This document shows, one piece after another, positions 1 to 9,551 of a stretch of 64,000 nucleotides of DNA. Positions within the stretch are counted from its first letter, which is position 1. Every line of letters starts with the position of its first letter. The DNA is from Gracilibacillus oryzae. GTDB lineage: Bacteria; Bacillota; Bacilli; Bacillales; Amphibacillaceae. Under the pieces are notes generated by a model. That model did not search any database, was not told the DNA's origin, and saw nothing but the letters and a program-made list of their open reading frames with translations. Both the position numbers and the translations under genes were made by a program. The stretch spans positions 57,947 through 121,946 of the forward strand of contig NZ_ML762430.1 of NCBI RefSeq assembly GCF_009498735.1, written 5' to 3'.

Positions 1-2
1 CT

Positions 3-74
3 GTTCTTCTTGTCATTACACTTATATTGAATACGATATCCTTTATCATCTATCGTGGCAGAGAACAGGTATAA
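3..74 (+). CDS. C-terminal end of a membrane protein (5' truncated by window edge)
   Basis: An open frame runs from the window edge to a TAA at 72-74. It encodes a strongly hydrophobic stretch followed by a short basic tail ending in RGREQV, the usual look of a last transmembrane helix with a cytoplasmic end. Only 23 residues are visible, so the family cannot be named. The next gene starts 80 bases downstream with its own ribosome-binding site. Confidence 0.4.
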   Translation, partial: VLLVITLILNTISFIIYRGREQV

Positions 75-153
75 TAATGAAACATTTTTAAAAGAAATAC
101 GTAGATAGATTTGTAGATTTTCTTAAAATACATATGGAAGGAGAACCAGATAA

Positions 154-678
154 ATGGCTTATTTCGAGAATTTTGATTTAACCGATTTTTGGGATGATGA
201 TGAATATGCAAAGGAGAATTACATTTCCGCTCCTCCTGATGATGAAATGATAAAACAAATAGAAACCCAATTAGGATATAAGCTGCCATCGTCATACATA
301 TGGTTAATGAAACAGCATAATGGAGGAGTTCCGCATAAAACTTGCTATCCTACCTCTGTTCCGACAACCTGGGCAGAAGACCATATTGCGATAACAGGTA
401 TTTACGGAATCGGTTTTGAAAAAAGCTATTCGTTAGGTGGAGATACTGGAAGTGAATTTTGGCTGGAAGAATGGGAATATCCCAACATCGGGGTAGCGAT
501 AGCAGATACACCTACAGCAGGACATAATATGATTTTTCTTGATTACAGGGAATGTGGTCCAGAAGGTGAGCCTTGTGTTGTGCAAATTGACCAGGAAAAT
601 GACTATGAGATCACATGGGTAGCGAAGGATTTTGAAAGTTTCATCAGAGGGTTGGTACATGAGGATGAATTTGAATAA
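154..678 (+). CDS. SMI1/KNR4 (SUKH) family protein
   Basis: The 174-aa acidic protein has the SMI1/KNR4 layout: an N-terminal helix with an E..LGYKLPSSYIWLM segment (about residues 37-52), then NGG, and later IGFEKSYSLGG and an aromatic-rich middle. SUKH proteins act as immunity proteins against secreted toxins or as small regulatory adaptors. No toxin gene lies beside it, so an immunity role is only a family-level possibility. ATG 154 is preceded by AAGGAGA. It is followed 15 bases later by a small membrane protein that may be co-transcribed. Confidence 0.8.
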   Translation: MAYFENFDLTDFWDDDEYAKENYISAPPDDEMIKQIETQLGYKLPSSYIWLMKQHNGGVPHKTCYPTSVPTTWAEDHIAITGIYGIGFEKSYSLGGDTGSEFWLEEWEYPNIGVAIADTPTAGHNMIFLDYRECGPEGEPCVVQIDQENDYEITWVAKDFESFIRGLVHEDEFE

Positions 679-693
679 GTAAGGAGTTTTAGT

Positions 694-948
694 GTGAGAA
701 AACGATGGATCTTCTGGTGGGTTGTTAATGGCTTCTGGCTGGTTCTTTTTGCTGCAGGTACAGCTTTCGTTTGGATGCGAGAAGTTGACGGAGCTGATGT
801 TATTCAGACACCAGAAGTAAAATTAGCTTCCTTTATTGTTTTATTGATAGCAGCAATTTTTCCGATAATGATTCAAATTATATGGCTAATCGCTAATCTC
901 GTAACAGGCAGTAACAAAAAAAGTGAATATGCAACAATAAAACAGTGA
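694..948 (+). CDS. Small two-helix membrane protein
   Basis: The 84-aa product starts at GTG 694 behind AAGGAG and contains two hydrophobic segments, about residues 5-27 and 44-70, with basic residues at both ends. This suggests two membrane spans with both termini in the cytoplasm. It closely follows the SMI1-like gene and the pair ends at a hairpin at 963-1008, so they may form one transcript. I do not recognise the family. Confidence 0.6.
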   Translation: MRKRWIFWWVVNGFWLVLFAAGTAFVWMREVDGADVIQTPEVKLASFIVLLIAAIFPIMIQIIWLIANLVTGSNKKSEYATIKQ

Positions 949-962
949 AGTTAGCAGTATTT

Positions 963-1008
963 AGAAGTCATATTGATCTTTTGTTCAACATGGCTTCTTT
1001 TATTTTTT
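963..1008 (+). terminator. Rho-independent terminator
   Basis: The arms AGAAGTCAT (963-971) and ATGGCTTCT (990-998) pair with one G-T position, followed by a T-rich run. It closes the 154-948 gene pair. Confidence 0.6.
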
Positions 1009-1122
1009 AAGTTGAAATGGAAGACAATGATTTACAAACAATATTCTATTTTTATACTTCCATTTGGTAATTTATGCTAAATTATTAAATGATAGATTAT
1101 CTTATTTGCGGGGTGAGCAGCT

Positions 1123-2003
1123 ATGAGAAATGAAAAGGAAATGACGGAATTGATCATAGACTTTGCACAAAAAAATGAGAATATTCGTGCCGTCTATATG
1201 AATGGTTCACGAACAAATCCCAATGTGCCAAAAGATATGTTCCAGGATTATGATATTGTTTATGTCGTCACAGAAACAGCAGCTTTTATTAATGATAAAT
1301 CATGGATTCACACATTTGGAGATTTAATCATGATGAAGGAACCTGATAAAGATAATTTTGGCAGGGAAACAGGTGATAATTCCGATAGGTCCTATGGTTT
1401 TCTAATGTTTTTACAGATGGAAATCGGATCGATCTGCGTTTGCAGACAAAAGAAGTCATGCTGGAAGAATACGAAATAGATAAGCTTACACTACCATTAC
1501 TCGATAAGGATGGTATTTTACCAGCAATTCCTCCTCCTACTGAAACAGATTACTATGTGCAAAAACCTTCTAAAGTTGAATATGATAGTTACACAAACAA
1601 TTTCTGGTGTTGTCTGTAAAACGTAGGAAAAGGTATATGGCGTGATGAATTGCCTTATGCAAAGTTAATGTTTGAATATACAACAAGAGATGCATTGGAT
1701 AAAATGATCTCCTGGTGGGTCGGGATCCAGCAGGATTTTCAAGTTTCAACAGGAAAGTTAGGAAAATACTTTAAGAATTATCTGCCGGACTCATACTGGA
1801 AGATGTATAAAAGAACCTATGCAGATGCGGATTATAGTAATATGTGGGAATCAATTTTTATTGCTTGCGAATTGTTTAGAATCTTAGCTCAGGATGTCGC
1901 TGAACATTTTAATTTTTCCTATCCAATGAATGATGATAAAAACATGATCAGATACCTTCAGCATGTTAAAAACTTACCATCAGATGCACAGGAAATCTTT
2001 TGA
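1123..2003 (+). pseudogene. aadK: Broken aminoglycoside 6-adenylyltransferase (aadK/ANT(6)-like)
   Basis: ANT(6) enzymes adenylylate streptomycin. The N-terminus carries the nucleotidyltransferase signature NGSR..PKDMFQDYDIVYVV (residues 27-52). After YGFLMF (about 1413) the homologous reading moves to another frame, giving DGNRIDLRLQTKEVMLEEYEIDK when followed, and continues until a TAA at 1617-1619 that sits where Gln is expected. It then stays in that frame through GKGIWRDELPYAKLMF to a normal C-terminus at 2003. Total length matches an intact ANT(6). One frameshift plus one nonsense codon make it inactive unless these are sequencing errors. Confidence 0.8.
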
Positions 2004-2040
2004 AATAATAATTAGTTGAGCTTGGGAGGAGAAAGTTCAG

Positions 2041-2559
2041 GTGAATATTACCATAACCAAAGTTTCTTATGATGACAAGTTAGTTCTCTCTAATATAATT
2101 CAATTGTATCGCTATGATAGCAGTGAGTTTGACGGACATGCATTAAATTCACACGGTCTGTATATGTATAAATATCTTGACAATCAATGGACAGATGATT
2201 ACCGCTATCCAGCTATAATTAAAGTAGATGGCGAAATTGCCGGATTCGTGTTAATTATCCTTGATGTTCCCAAAGATTTCACCAAGTTAAGTAAGACAAA
2301 TAAGACAAATGTTATAAGTGATTTTTTCATTCTAAGAAAGTTTAGGCGAAAAGGAATTGGCAAACAAGTCGCTTTTTCTATATTTGATCAGTTTAAAGGT
2401 GATTGGGAAGTAAAACAGACACTAACAAATAAACCTGCTTATGAGTTTTGGAAGAAGGTTATTGGCGATTATACTAATGGATTTTCTTACCATGAAGAGG
2501 TGTTGAAAAACGAACAGTGGACGGGACCTGTATTTAATTTCAAAAGTGGGGAGGAGTGA
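2041..2559 (+). CDS. GNAT family N-acetyltransferase
   Basis: The 172-aa protein shows a GNAT fold: the beta4 strand ISDFFILRKFRRKGIGKQVA (about residues 91-110) contains the acetyl-CoA loop RRKGIG. The C-terminal NKPAYEFWKKV is the typical helix before the last strand. Start is GTG 2041 behind GGGAGGAG. It overlaps nothing and lies 6 bases before the serine hydrolase gene, so the two are probably co-transcribed. The substrate cannot be read from sequence. Confidence 0.8.
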   Translation: MNITITKVSYDDKLVLSNIIQLYRYDSSEFDGHALNSHGLYMYKYLDNQWTDDYRYPAIIKVDGEIAGFVLIILDVPKDFTKLSKTNKTNVISDFFILRKFRRKGIGKQVAFSIFDQFKGDWEVKQTLTNKPAYEFWKKVIGDYTNGFSYHEEVLKNEQWTGPVFNFKSGEE

Positions 2560-2565
2560 GAACTG

Positions 2566-3825
2566 ATGCAAGAAATGCGATTGAAACTAGAAAGATACAT
2601 AAACAACTATCTGGAATTGTGGGACTTTTCTGGAGTCATCCAAGTCAGAAAAAAAGAGGAAATTCTGTTTGAAAAGGCATATGGTTATTCATGTATCGAA
2701 TTTGGGTTAAAAAATACCATGCATTCACGTTTTTCCATCGCCTCCCTGTCCAAACAGTTTACTGCCTTCGCAATTATGCACCTCTATGATAAAAAACTGC
2801 TGGACATTGATAAACCTGCAAATTTATACTTGCCAGACGATATGAAAATTCACGCGTCTATCACAATACATCATCTATTATCCCATACATCGGGTTTATA
2901 CAATTTTTATAATTTTGAAAATGACTTTTTCTCAGGATACAACAGGATGGATTATTCAAAAAAAGACTTCTTTCATCGTTATATCAATAAACATCCTGCA
3001 AAACGCCCTGGAAAAGAATTTGATTATAATAACTCAAACTATAATCTGTTGGCATGGGTTATAGAAAATGTCTCCGGGGACGATTATGAGAATTACCTTC
3101 GAAGCAACCTGTTTCAGCCTCTGGAAATGAAGAGCAGCGATGTGGATGATGGCAGCAGAATTATTAGAAAAAGAGCATACAACTATGTCAAAGATTTTGC
3201 TAATACTGTCAAGAGTCCTTATCACAACGAGAAATTCAGCATCGGTGCAGGAGCCATTGTGACAAACTGTGAGGACTTATCCAAATGGTACAGCTGTTTA
3301 CGTGATCGAAAAATCCTCTCACAAAAATCCTACACCAGATTTTTTCACGAAAACAAAAACAATTATTGCTACGGTTTGGAACATCACCACATGTATGGTA
3401 CAGACAGATATTCTCATGGCGGGGATCATCTTGGAATATGTACATATATGCAGAGCTATTATGAGGAGGACATCTGTATTATCATTCTCTCCAATAATGA
3501 AGCGATCGATCAATACAAATTGGGGAATGCCATTTCAGATATTTTACATTATAAGGATGTTGAAATGCCGAAAAAACATCAGGAATTTCCTCTAAGTGAA
3601 AGAGAGCTTCAAACATTTTGCGGTACGTATTTGGAAAACAAGATCCAAGTGAAATGGATGAAAGGCAAACTTTATTTTACTAGATTTTCAGGCAATCTTC
3701 ATATTGAGATTTACCCGATAGATAAAGGAAAATTTGTACGAAGACATTCTGATCAAGTAAATCCGTATCATATTTCTGAGAATGAAGACGGGAAGAAGAC
3801 TTTCTTTGGGTATGTAAAGAAGTGA
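2566..3825 (+). CDS. Serine hydrolase, beta-lactamase/class C PBP-like
   Basis: The 419-aa protein carries the catalytic tetrad of the class C family: SLSK at residues 60-63 (Ser nucleophile and Lys), a YNNSNY segment as the second motif, and HGGDHLG in the position of the KTG/HxG motif. A C-terminal domain of about 90 residues follows, as in many esterase or D-aminopeptidase members. No signal peptide is visible, so a cytoplasmic esterase/peptidase role is more likely than antibiotic hydrolysis. Start ATG 2566 follows GGGGAGGAG. Confidence 0.8.
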   Translation: MQEMRLKLERYINNYLELWDFSGVIQVRKKEEILFEKAYGYSCIEFGLKNTMHSRFSIASLSKQFTAFAIMHLYDKKLLDIDKPANLYLPDDMKIHASITIHHLLSHTSGLYNFYNFENDFFSGYNRMDYSKKDFFHRYINKHPAKRPGKEFDYNNSNYNLLAWVIENVSGDDYENYLRSNLFQPLEMKSSDVDDGSRIIRKRAYNYVKDFANTVKSPYHNEKFSIGAGAIVTNCEDLSKWYSCLRDRKILSQKSYTRFFHENKNNYCYGLEHHHMYGTDRYSHGGDHLGICTYMQSYYEEDICIIILSNNEAIDQYKLGNAISDILHYKDVEMPKKHQEFPLSERELQTFCGTYLENKIQVKWMKGKLYFTRFSGNLHIEIYPIDKGKFVRRHSDQVNPYHISENEDGKKTFFGYVKK

Positions 3826-3949
3826 AATTTTGGGAAGAGGATAAAATCATAAACTCCCTTTGGAAAATATTATTATTATTTAAACACTTTCTCATCTCCT
3901 CACAAACCAAAGGATATTTATGGTAAAATCATCACGAGGAGGTATGGAA

Positions 3950-4132
3950 GTGCTGTTAATCTATATTTTATTATTTTTTATTTCCGGTTATTTATTTGTT
4001 CTACAACTGATAAAAGCAATCAGGGGAGACGATAATCACCATCAATATGGGCTTGTAAAACATTCAGCAGCTATATTTTTTGTTCTGTGGTCAACTTTTA
4101 TGGTTATCAGTTTCTTGGCATTCACAGAATAG
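3950..4132 (+). CDS. Small two-helix membrane protein
   Basis: The 60-aa product has two hydrophobic segments separated by a charged GDDNHHQYG loop. AGGAGG (3937-3942) sits 7 bases before GTG 3950, so I take GTG as the start. An in-frame ATG at 3944 would leave almost no spacing and one at 3920 would include the ribosome-binding site. The function is unknown. Confidence 0.55.
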   Translation: MLLIYILLFFISGYLFVLQLIKAIRGDDNHHQYGLVKHSAAIFFVLWSTFMVISFLAFTE

Positions 4133-4156
4133 CTAATTTATTTCAAGGAGGTGATA

Positions 4157-4574
4157 ATGTAAAGGACTGAACCATTTCTTATTTTCCGTATCCAATTTAG
4201 AGCAGTCCATTGAGTTTTATGAAAAAGTTTTTGATGCGACATTACTAGTAAAAGGAAGAACTACAGCTTACTTTGATTTAAACGGTATGTGGCTTGCACT
4301 AAACCTAGAAAAAGATATCCCTCGAAATGAAATTCATCAATCCTACACCCATATTGCCTTTTCTATTGAAGAAGCGGACTTTGAAGTTATGTATCAGAGA
4401 TTAGTAGACTTAAATGTGAACATACTGGAAGGCCGGCCAAGAGACAGAAGGGACCGAAAATCGATTTATTTCACAGATCCTGATGGTCACAAGTTTGAGT
4501 TTCATACAGGAACGTTACAGGAGAGACTGGATTATTATAAGCAGGAAAAAAGACATATGGAATTTTATGATTAA
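4157..4574 (+). pseudogene. fosB: FosB-like metallothiol transferase with disrupted start
   Basis: FosB adds bacillithiol or cysteine to fosfomycin. The reading [29 protein letters not shown] and [15 protein letters not shown] matches the family, including the metal-binding His and Glu of the last motif. The homologous frame, however, begins only at 4158. The ATG at 4157, which has AAGGAGGTGATA before it, is out of frame by one base and runs straight into TAA. Either one or two bases were lost directly after the start codon, or the gene uses an unusual start. The next in-frame ATG (4287) would remove about 45 residues including the first metal ligand region. Confidence 0.75.
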
Positions 4575-4649
4575 AGAAATTTCAATAGTATTTACTTTAT
4601 AATCGATTGTTTCTTTTCTGTTTTAATCCTAAAGAAAAGGGGTTCTGTC

Positions 4650-5177
4650 ATGTATGCTTCCTTTACCCTCCGTTTAAAAGCTTTTATGATTGATTATATA
4701 CTTATTTTCTTGTACTTAATTGTCATTTTCATCTTCAGTGTCTTTCTTTTTCCATCTGTGCAGCAATTATTCACAGGCTCTCTCGTCACAGCCCAATTTT
4801 ATGGTTTCTTATTGGTCACTTTTCCTGTATCACTCTACTTTATTATCAGCGATTCAAATATAGGGAAGCAGTCCTTCGGCAAAAGAAAAGCAGGTATACG
4901 CGTTGTTAAGAAAAATGGTGAATCATTATCGGTGGTGCATGCAATTATACGCACAATCATAAAATTCTTACCTTGGGAGTTGTCGCATTTCCTTGTTTAC
5001 CGACTGATGTATTTAGGTGACGCTGAAGTGCCTATTGCCTATTATCTGGTTGGTGTGCTTATCTATGCCCTTTTGTTTGCATATATCCTGACAGCTGTTT
5101 TTCTGAAAAAGAAACAATCTTTATATGACATATTGGTGAAAACGTATGTGGTGAAAGAGTCCAAATCTGAGATATAA
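4650..5177 (+). CDS. RDD family membrane protein
   Basis: The 175-aa protein has the RDD pattern: R..KAFMIDYILIF near the N-terminus (Arg and Asp of the family name) and SFGKRKAGIRVVKKNG after the second helix. It has about four membrane spans. Known RDD proteins include sodium-proton antiporters, but most are uncharacterised. ATG 4650 follows AAAGGGG. Confidence 0.8.
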   Translation: MYASFTLRLKAFMIDYILIFLYLIVIFIFSVFLFPSVQQLFTGSLVTAQFYGFLLVTFPVSLYFIISDSNIGKQSFGKRKAGIRVVKKNGESLSVVHAIIRTIIKFLPWELSHFLVYRLMYLGDAEVPIAYYLVGVLIYALLFAYILTAVFLKKKQSLYDILVKTYVVKESKSEI

Positions 5178-5217
5178 GGCAGCATTAAATCAATGAAGCA
5201 ATAGGAGGATTTAACTT

Positions 5218-5397
5218 ATGGAAAATATAATGATAAATATCATCATTTTTATCGTAATTTTATTTATTCTTTATATTATTATCGAAACAGCAGTAAGAAG
5301 AGGTATTAACAGTTCAGTAATTGGACAATATCTTGAAAAGGAACATGGGATTAAAGAAAGAACATCCCTTTACGATAGAGATTTGGATGATGAATGA
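5218..5397 (+). CDS. Small single-span membrane protein
   Basis: The 59-aa product starts at ATG 5218 with TAGGAGG nine bases upstream. It is an N-terminal Ile-rich helix (residues 4-22) followed by a charged tail ending DRDLDDE. The strong ribosome-binding site and the amphipathic composition argue for a real gene. The family is not recognised. Confidence 0.5.
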   Translation: MENIMINIIIFIVILFILYIIIETAVRRGINSSVIGQYLEKEHGIKERTSLYDRDLDDE

Positions 5398-5532
5398 TGA
5401 ATGGACTAGAAGAAGAATGTAAAACTGTTGGTCTAAAATCCTTAGCTTAAATAAGGATTCTGGTTCGTTAGATTATTCGTTATTAAATAAGTTTCAGAGC
5501 TATTTTTATTTATCGGAGAGGAGAGAGCAGCT

Positions 5533-5732
5533 GTGTTCACGGGTTTATTGGACATTATTGGGATGATTTATTTATGGACATGGTTATTTGGCCATTTGTC
5601 TTTGTTTCTTCAGTGGTTTATGCTATTTCAACTTCTATAAAAGATGAGGAGCCGTCAATCAAACATGTGATGTTAGCATCAATATCCCTGCTTATTATTC
5701 TGGCTGGAACTTCTCCACTGATGTATGAGTAA
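5533..5732 (+). pseudogene. Possible frameshifted small membrane protein
   Basis: GTG 5533 behind GGAGAGGAGAG opens a short hydrophobic frame. A second frame beginning around ATG 5574 carries a better membrane protein, two hydrophobic segments around a charged STSIKDEEPSIKH loop, ending at TAA 5730-5732. That second frame has no ribosome-binding site of its own. The simplest reading is one two-helix protein with a frameshift near 5570. Alternatively only 5574-5732 is coding. Confidence 0.3.
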
Positions 5733-5795
5733 TTGTTCAGTGCGAAAGGTAGATGATGTTTGAAGGTGATTGATTGAAAGCGAGGTGCTTCATTT

Positions 5796-6350
5796 TTGAT
5801 TGGAGTGTTTTTAGATCGTGATGGAACAATTGGCGGAGACGGTGGGGGAGTTCATCCACTGGAGTTTACTCTTTATGAGAATGCAGGTAAAGCTATCAAT
5901 CTTCTTAATGTAAATAAATTCAAAGTTTTTCTTTTCACTAACCAGAGTTGGATAGGAAAGGGCAAATTTACTGAACAAACCTTTCTTGATGGCTGTAAAA
6001 AGATGGAGAAAGAATTGGAAAATGACAATGCTCTTTTAGATGGCATCTATTATTGTCCTCATAAACCAGAAGATAACTGTAAGTGCCGTAAACCGCAAAC
6101 GTATCTATTGGAAAAAGCAAAAGTTGATAATAACTTAAACTTATATGAGTGTTATATTATTGGAGACAGATTAAGCGATATGATTTCAGCTGAAGGTGCA
6201 GGCGCTAAAAAGATATTAGTGAAAACCGGAAGAGGGTTGGGAGCTTTGAATGAGCTGTCCTTCCATAACAATTTAAAACTTGACTATGTTGCTGATGATG
6301 TTCTAACTGCGGTGGAATGGATAGTGAAGAATGTAAATACGGAAAAGTAA
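5796..6350 (+). CDS. HAD-IIIA phosphatase, GmhB/HisB-N-like
   Basis: The 184-aa protein has the DxD nucleophile motif in FLDRDGTI (residues 5-12), the FTNQS motif II Thr/Ser, the zinc-loop-type cysteines in YYCPHKPEDNCKCRKP, and the acidic motif IGDRLSDM. This is the layout of D-glycero-D-manno-heptose-bisphosphate phosphatases and of HisB-N. In a Gram-positive accessory region the substrate may be another sugar phosphate. TTG 5796 is used, eight bases after GAGGTG; no in-frame ATG precedes the catalytic motif. Confidence 0.8.
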   Translation: MIGVFLDRDGTIGGDGGGVHPLEFTLYENAGKAINLLNVNKFKVFLFTNQSWIGKGKFTEQTFLDGCKKMEKELENDNALLDGIYYCPHKPEDNCKCRKPQTYLLEKAKVDNNLNLYECYIIGDRLSDMISAEGAGAKKILVKTGRGLGALNELSFHNNLKLDYVADDVLTAVEWIVKNVNTEK

Positions 6351-6408
6351 ATCTACTTCACAAACTCTATTTGTGCTAATATGTTGCGGTAAAATTCAGG
6401 AGGAAAAA

Positions 6409-6882
6409 ATGAAGAAATGTGTTAATTATAAATTGTGGACAGTTTGTATGATTCAAAATGGTGATAAAATCTTACTGCTTGACAGACAACATGATGATTT
6501 TAAAGGGTTTATTCCACCTGGTGGAAAAGTTGAATTCCCTGAGAGTATAGTGGATAGTGCCATTCGAGAGGTAAAAGAAGAAACAGGTTTAGAAGTGAGT
6601 AATCTTATTTAAAAAGGCCTTTATGAATATGTTAATCCCGCAGTAAATGATAGATTCATGATTTTCAACTACATTACGAAGGATTTTAAAGGGGAGTTAC
6701 TTAAAGATGCACCAGAAGGAAAAGCTTATTGGATAAGCATAGAAGAAGCATATAACCTTCCCATGCAGCATTCCATCAAAAGAAGATTGCCATTATTCTT
6801 TCAAGAAGGAACATTTGAAATTCAAGTCGAATGGAATCAAGACGAAAACAAAGAAGGTAAAGTTACGATTAGAAACACATGA
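6409..6882 (+). pseudogene. Nudix hydrolase interrupted by a stop codon
   Basis: A complete Nudix box is present: GGKVEFPESI..AIREVKEETG, with the catalytic REVKEE at about residues 53-58. The frame hits TAA at 6610-6612 after VSNLI and then continues without any shift as KGLYEYVNPAVNDRFMIFNY to 6882. A single nonsense substitution therefore splits an otherwise full-length MutT-like protein of about 157 residues. ATG 6409 follows CAGGAGG. Confidence 0.75.
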
Positions 6883-6897
6883 GCTGGAGGTATAAAT

Positions 6898-7779
6898 ATG
6901 ACAAGATTAACGTTCCATAAAAATTACAAGAATAATGAGCAACTGAGAAACAGCTTTAATGAACTTGCCACATTAGTTTTTGGTTTGAATTTTGAAGACT
7001 GGTATAAAATGGGGTATTGGAATGAACGTTATCTTCCTTTTTCTTATGCTGATGGAACAAAAATCATTTCTAATGTTTCCGTTAATCTCTTGGACTTTGT
7101 GATAGATGGTGAGAAAAAAAGTGCCATACAAATTGGTACAGTGATGACGCATCCAGATTATCGAAATCAAGGGCTTGCCGCAAGTTTGATGAATAAAGTG
7201 TTAGAAGAATTTGAGAATGATTATGACTATATGTATCTTTTTGCGAATAAGCAGGTAGTAGATTTTTATCCTAAATTCGGTTTCGAATCAGTAGAACAGC
7301 AACTATTTTCAATGACATATACACCGAATCACTTGGAACCCGCCCACATGGTTAAACTTGATCCCGGCAAGATTAATGATCTCCACTTTATTTATAAAAT
7401 GGCCTCCGAAAGATTACCTGTCTCCAATTTATTTGGAACATTGAGTTCACAAGGGATTCTCATGTTCCATTGTATGTACGTTTTTAGTAAGGATATTTAT
7501 TACATAGCGGAGGATGAAGCGATCGTTATTTATAAAATTGAGGGTGCGCAACTACACATTTATGATATCGTGAGCCAAAAGGACATCAGGATTGACAATA
7601 TTCTAGCAACAATCAGCCAAGGAGATACGGATAAAATTATCTTTCACTATACACCCAGTTATACAGGTATTGAGATACAAGCTAATGTTTATAATGATGG
7701 CGAGGTTTTATTCGTCAAATCAAGCAATGAGAACATTTTTCCCGTAAATATGAAACATCCTGTTACTTCTCAAGCATAA
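6898..7779 (+). CDS. GNAT family acetyltransferase, Eis-like long form
   Basis: At 293 aa this is about twice a minimal GNAT. The first half carries the acetyl-CoA motif TVMTHPDYRNQGLAASLM (about residues 81-98) and FYPKFGFE. The second half resembles the regulatory or second GNAT-like domain of Eis/YkwB-type proteins. Those enzymes often modify aminoglycosides or peptides; the substrate here is not known. ATG 6898 follows GGAGG with the nudix pseudogene just upstream. Confidence 0.75.
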   Translation: MTRLTFHKNYKNNEQLRNSFNELATLVFGLNFEDWYKMGYWNERYLPFSYADGTKIISNVSVNLLDFVIDGEKKSAIQIGTVMTHPDYRNQGLAASLMNKVLEEFENDYDYMYLFANKQVVDFYPKFGFESVEQQLFSMTYTPNHLEPAHMVKLDPGKINDLHFIYKMASERLPVSNLFGTLSSQGILMFHCMYVFSKDIYYIAEDEAIVIYKIEGAQLHIYDIVSQKDIRIDNILATISQGDTDKIIFHYTPSYTGIEIQANVYNDGEVLFVKSSNENIFPVNMKHPVTSQA

Positions 7780-7838
7780 ACTTCTTCTCCAAAAGGCATA
7801 TTTTTAGTGATTGAATGAAATGGTTTAGGAGGGGGAAA

Positions 7839-8471
7839 ATGATTTACTTTTCTGGAACACCTTTGATAGAAACCGAACGCTTGATTCTTAGAAAACTAGA
7901 AATGTCTGATGTTCAAAAGGTTTATGACCATTGGCTTTCCGATGAACGAGTATCTGACAACAGAGTAAGCGCGCCGCACCAGAATATTTCTGAAACTGTC
8001 GAAAGGATGGCTGAAATTGTCGGTAACTATGCTAAAAAAGATTTTTGCTGGTGGGGTATAGAGCTTAAAACCGACTATGATTTGATTGGAGAAATTGATT
8101 TATATAATTTTGACAAAGACACAGAAAATTGTGAGGTAAGTTATTCTCTTGGATACAATTGGTGGAATCAAGGATATGGGACGGAAGCATTAAAAGCTGT
8201 CGTGGAGTTTTCCTTCAGGTATATGAATGTCCATAAAATATCCGCTGCTCATAATATTGATAATCCGGCCTCAGGGAAGGTGATGCGAAAAGCTGGTATG
8301 GAAAAAGAAGTGATAATCAAGCATATGATTCGCAATGCTAAGAAAGAGTATAAGGATTGTGCTGTTTATGGGATTCTTCAAACCGATTACTTAAGAGAAA
8401 ATGTTAATGCCCCAACTTCTATTCTAAAATTAGAGATGGATATAACTATTAATTTGGAGGAGGACAACTAA
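7839..8471 (+). CDS. RimJ/RimL-type N-acetyltransferase
   Basis: The product begins MIYFSGTPLIETERLILRKL, the hallmark N-terminus of RimJ/RimL-like GNATs, and has GYNWWNQGYGTEALKAV as acetyl-CoA loop and IDNPASGKVMRKAGM before the last strand. Start ATG 7839 has AGGAGGG five bases upstream; an earlier in-frame ATG at 7815 would include that site. The stop overlaps the next start as TAATG, implying translational coupling to the SUFU gene. A C-terminal extension of about 30 residues is longer than usual. Confidence 0.8.
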   Translation: MIYFSGTPLIETERLILRKLEMSDVQKVYDHWLSDERVSDNRVSAPHQNISETVERMAEIVGNYAKKDFCWWGIELKTDYDLIGEIDLYNFDKDTENCEVSYSLGYNWWNQGYGTEALKAVVEFSFRYMNVHKISAAHNIDNPASGKVMRKAGMEKEVIIKHMIRNAKKEYKDCAVYGILQTDYLRENVNAPTSILKLEMDITINLEEDN

Positions 8472-9532
8472 TGAGCGAACAAGAAAACAAATCTGGATGG
8501 GACGCCATTGATCAAGTGATGACAAATGTTTACGGAGATCAGGAGCCCAAGCATTTTGGCACATTGATTTCCTATCAGCTTGGAGGAAATGATCCGTTAG
8601 ACGGAATCAGTGTCTACACAGCCAAAGCACCAATTGAACATTGGCATTTTGTCACATATGGATTTTCAGAGTTATATGAAAAAGAGACACAAGATCCGGA
8701 AATCAGCGGATTTGGATTTGAGTTAACATTTAGACTTGTGAAAACAGAGGAGGAATCAGAGCCGCCATATTGGGCGATGAACCTTTTGCAAAACCTTGCA
8801 AGATACATATTTGGAAGTGGCAATATTTTTAAAAATGGAGATTATATGGATGCCAATGGTCCGATATGCCTTGAGTCGGATACAGAGTTAACAGCACTTG
8901 CCTTCACCTGTGACCCTGAACTTCCAGGGATAGATACACCAAATGGAAAGGTTGAATTTATCCAGGTTGTTGGAATAACAGCGGACGAGCTGGAAGCAAT
9001 GCAGATATGGAATACGCTTGGTGTGTTAAAAGTTTGTGAGAGTCATATGCCATCCTATGTTACAGATCTGTCACGTTCCTCCTTTTTGCAGGACCCTAAA
9101 GTAAAAGAGGCGGTTCAAAAAGGAAGTGAAACAGAAGGATCCAACACTGGATTTCTTTTTAATGAACAAATATCATGGCAGCCTGGTGTGAAAAAACTTT
9201 TCAAGAATAAGCCAGCTTCTGTCACAATTGGAGCGAAACAAGCAGATACAATCGGAAAAGTTCTTAAAGGACGTGCAGTGAAAAAAGAACCGCTTCGGCT
9301 TGTAAGCAATGAAGCAACTGTTGTCTTTTCTTTCGGAGACCAGCCTGAGATAATTGAAAAAGACGATAGAATAGAAATCATCTTAAATCAAGAATCAGCA
9401 AATGAATTAGCAGAACAACTGCAGCCTTCTGTCAAATCAATTTCTATCTCTTCACTGAAATCGGTCATGTTTGAAATCGTGAAGACAGATGTTAAAGATG
9501 CAGAGGGCAATGTGGTGGAAACAATAGGATAA
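8471..9532 (+). CDS. Suppressor-of-fused (SUFU) domain protein
   Basis: The 353-aa protein matches bacterial SUFU proteins: GWDAIDQVMTNVYGDQEP at the N-terminus, WHFVTYGFSELYEKE, and FGFELTFRLV..PPYWAMNLLQNLARY. Bacterial SUFU domains are often found among polymorphic-toxin immunity proteins, but no toxin is visible here. The C-terminal half after about residue 200 is a separate region with repeated short hydrophobic strands. It is coupled to the upstream GNAT (TAATG, with GGAGGAGG before it). The 52-bp repeat array begins 20 bases after its stop. Confidence 0.8.
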   Translation: MSEQENKSGWDAIDQVMTNVYGDQEPKHFGTLISYQLGGNDPLDGISVYTAKAPIEHWHFVTYGFSELYEKETQDPEISGFGFELTFRLVKTEEESEPPYWAMNLLQNLARYIFGSGNIFKNGDYMDANGPICLESDTELTALAFTCDPELPGIDTPNGKVEFIQVVGITADELEAMQIWNTLGVLKVCESHMPSYVTDLSRSSFLQDPKVKEAVQKGSETEGSNTGFLFNEQISWQPGVKKLFKNKPASVTIGAKQADTIGKVLKGRAVKKEPLRLVSNEATVVFSFGDQPEIIEKDDRIEIILNQESANELAEQLQPSVKSISISSLKSVMFEIVKTDVKDAEGNVVETIG

Positions 9533-9551
9533 TATCACTTTGCCTGATTTT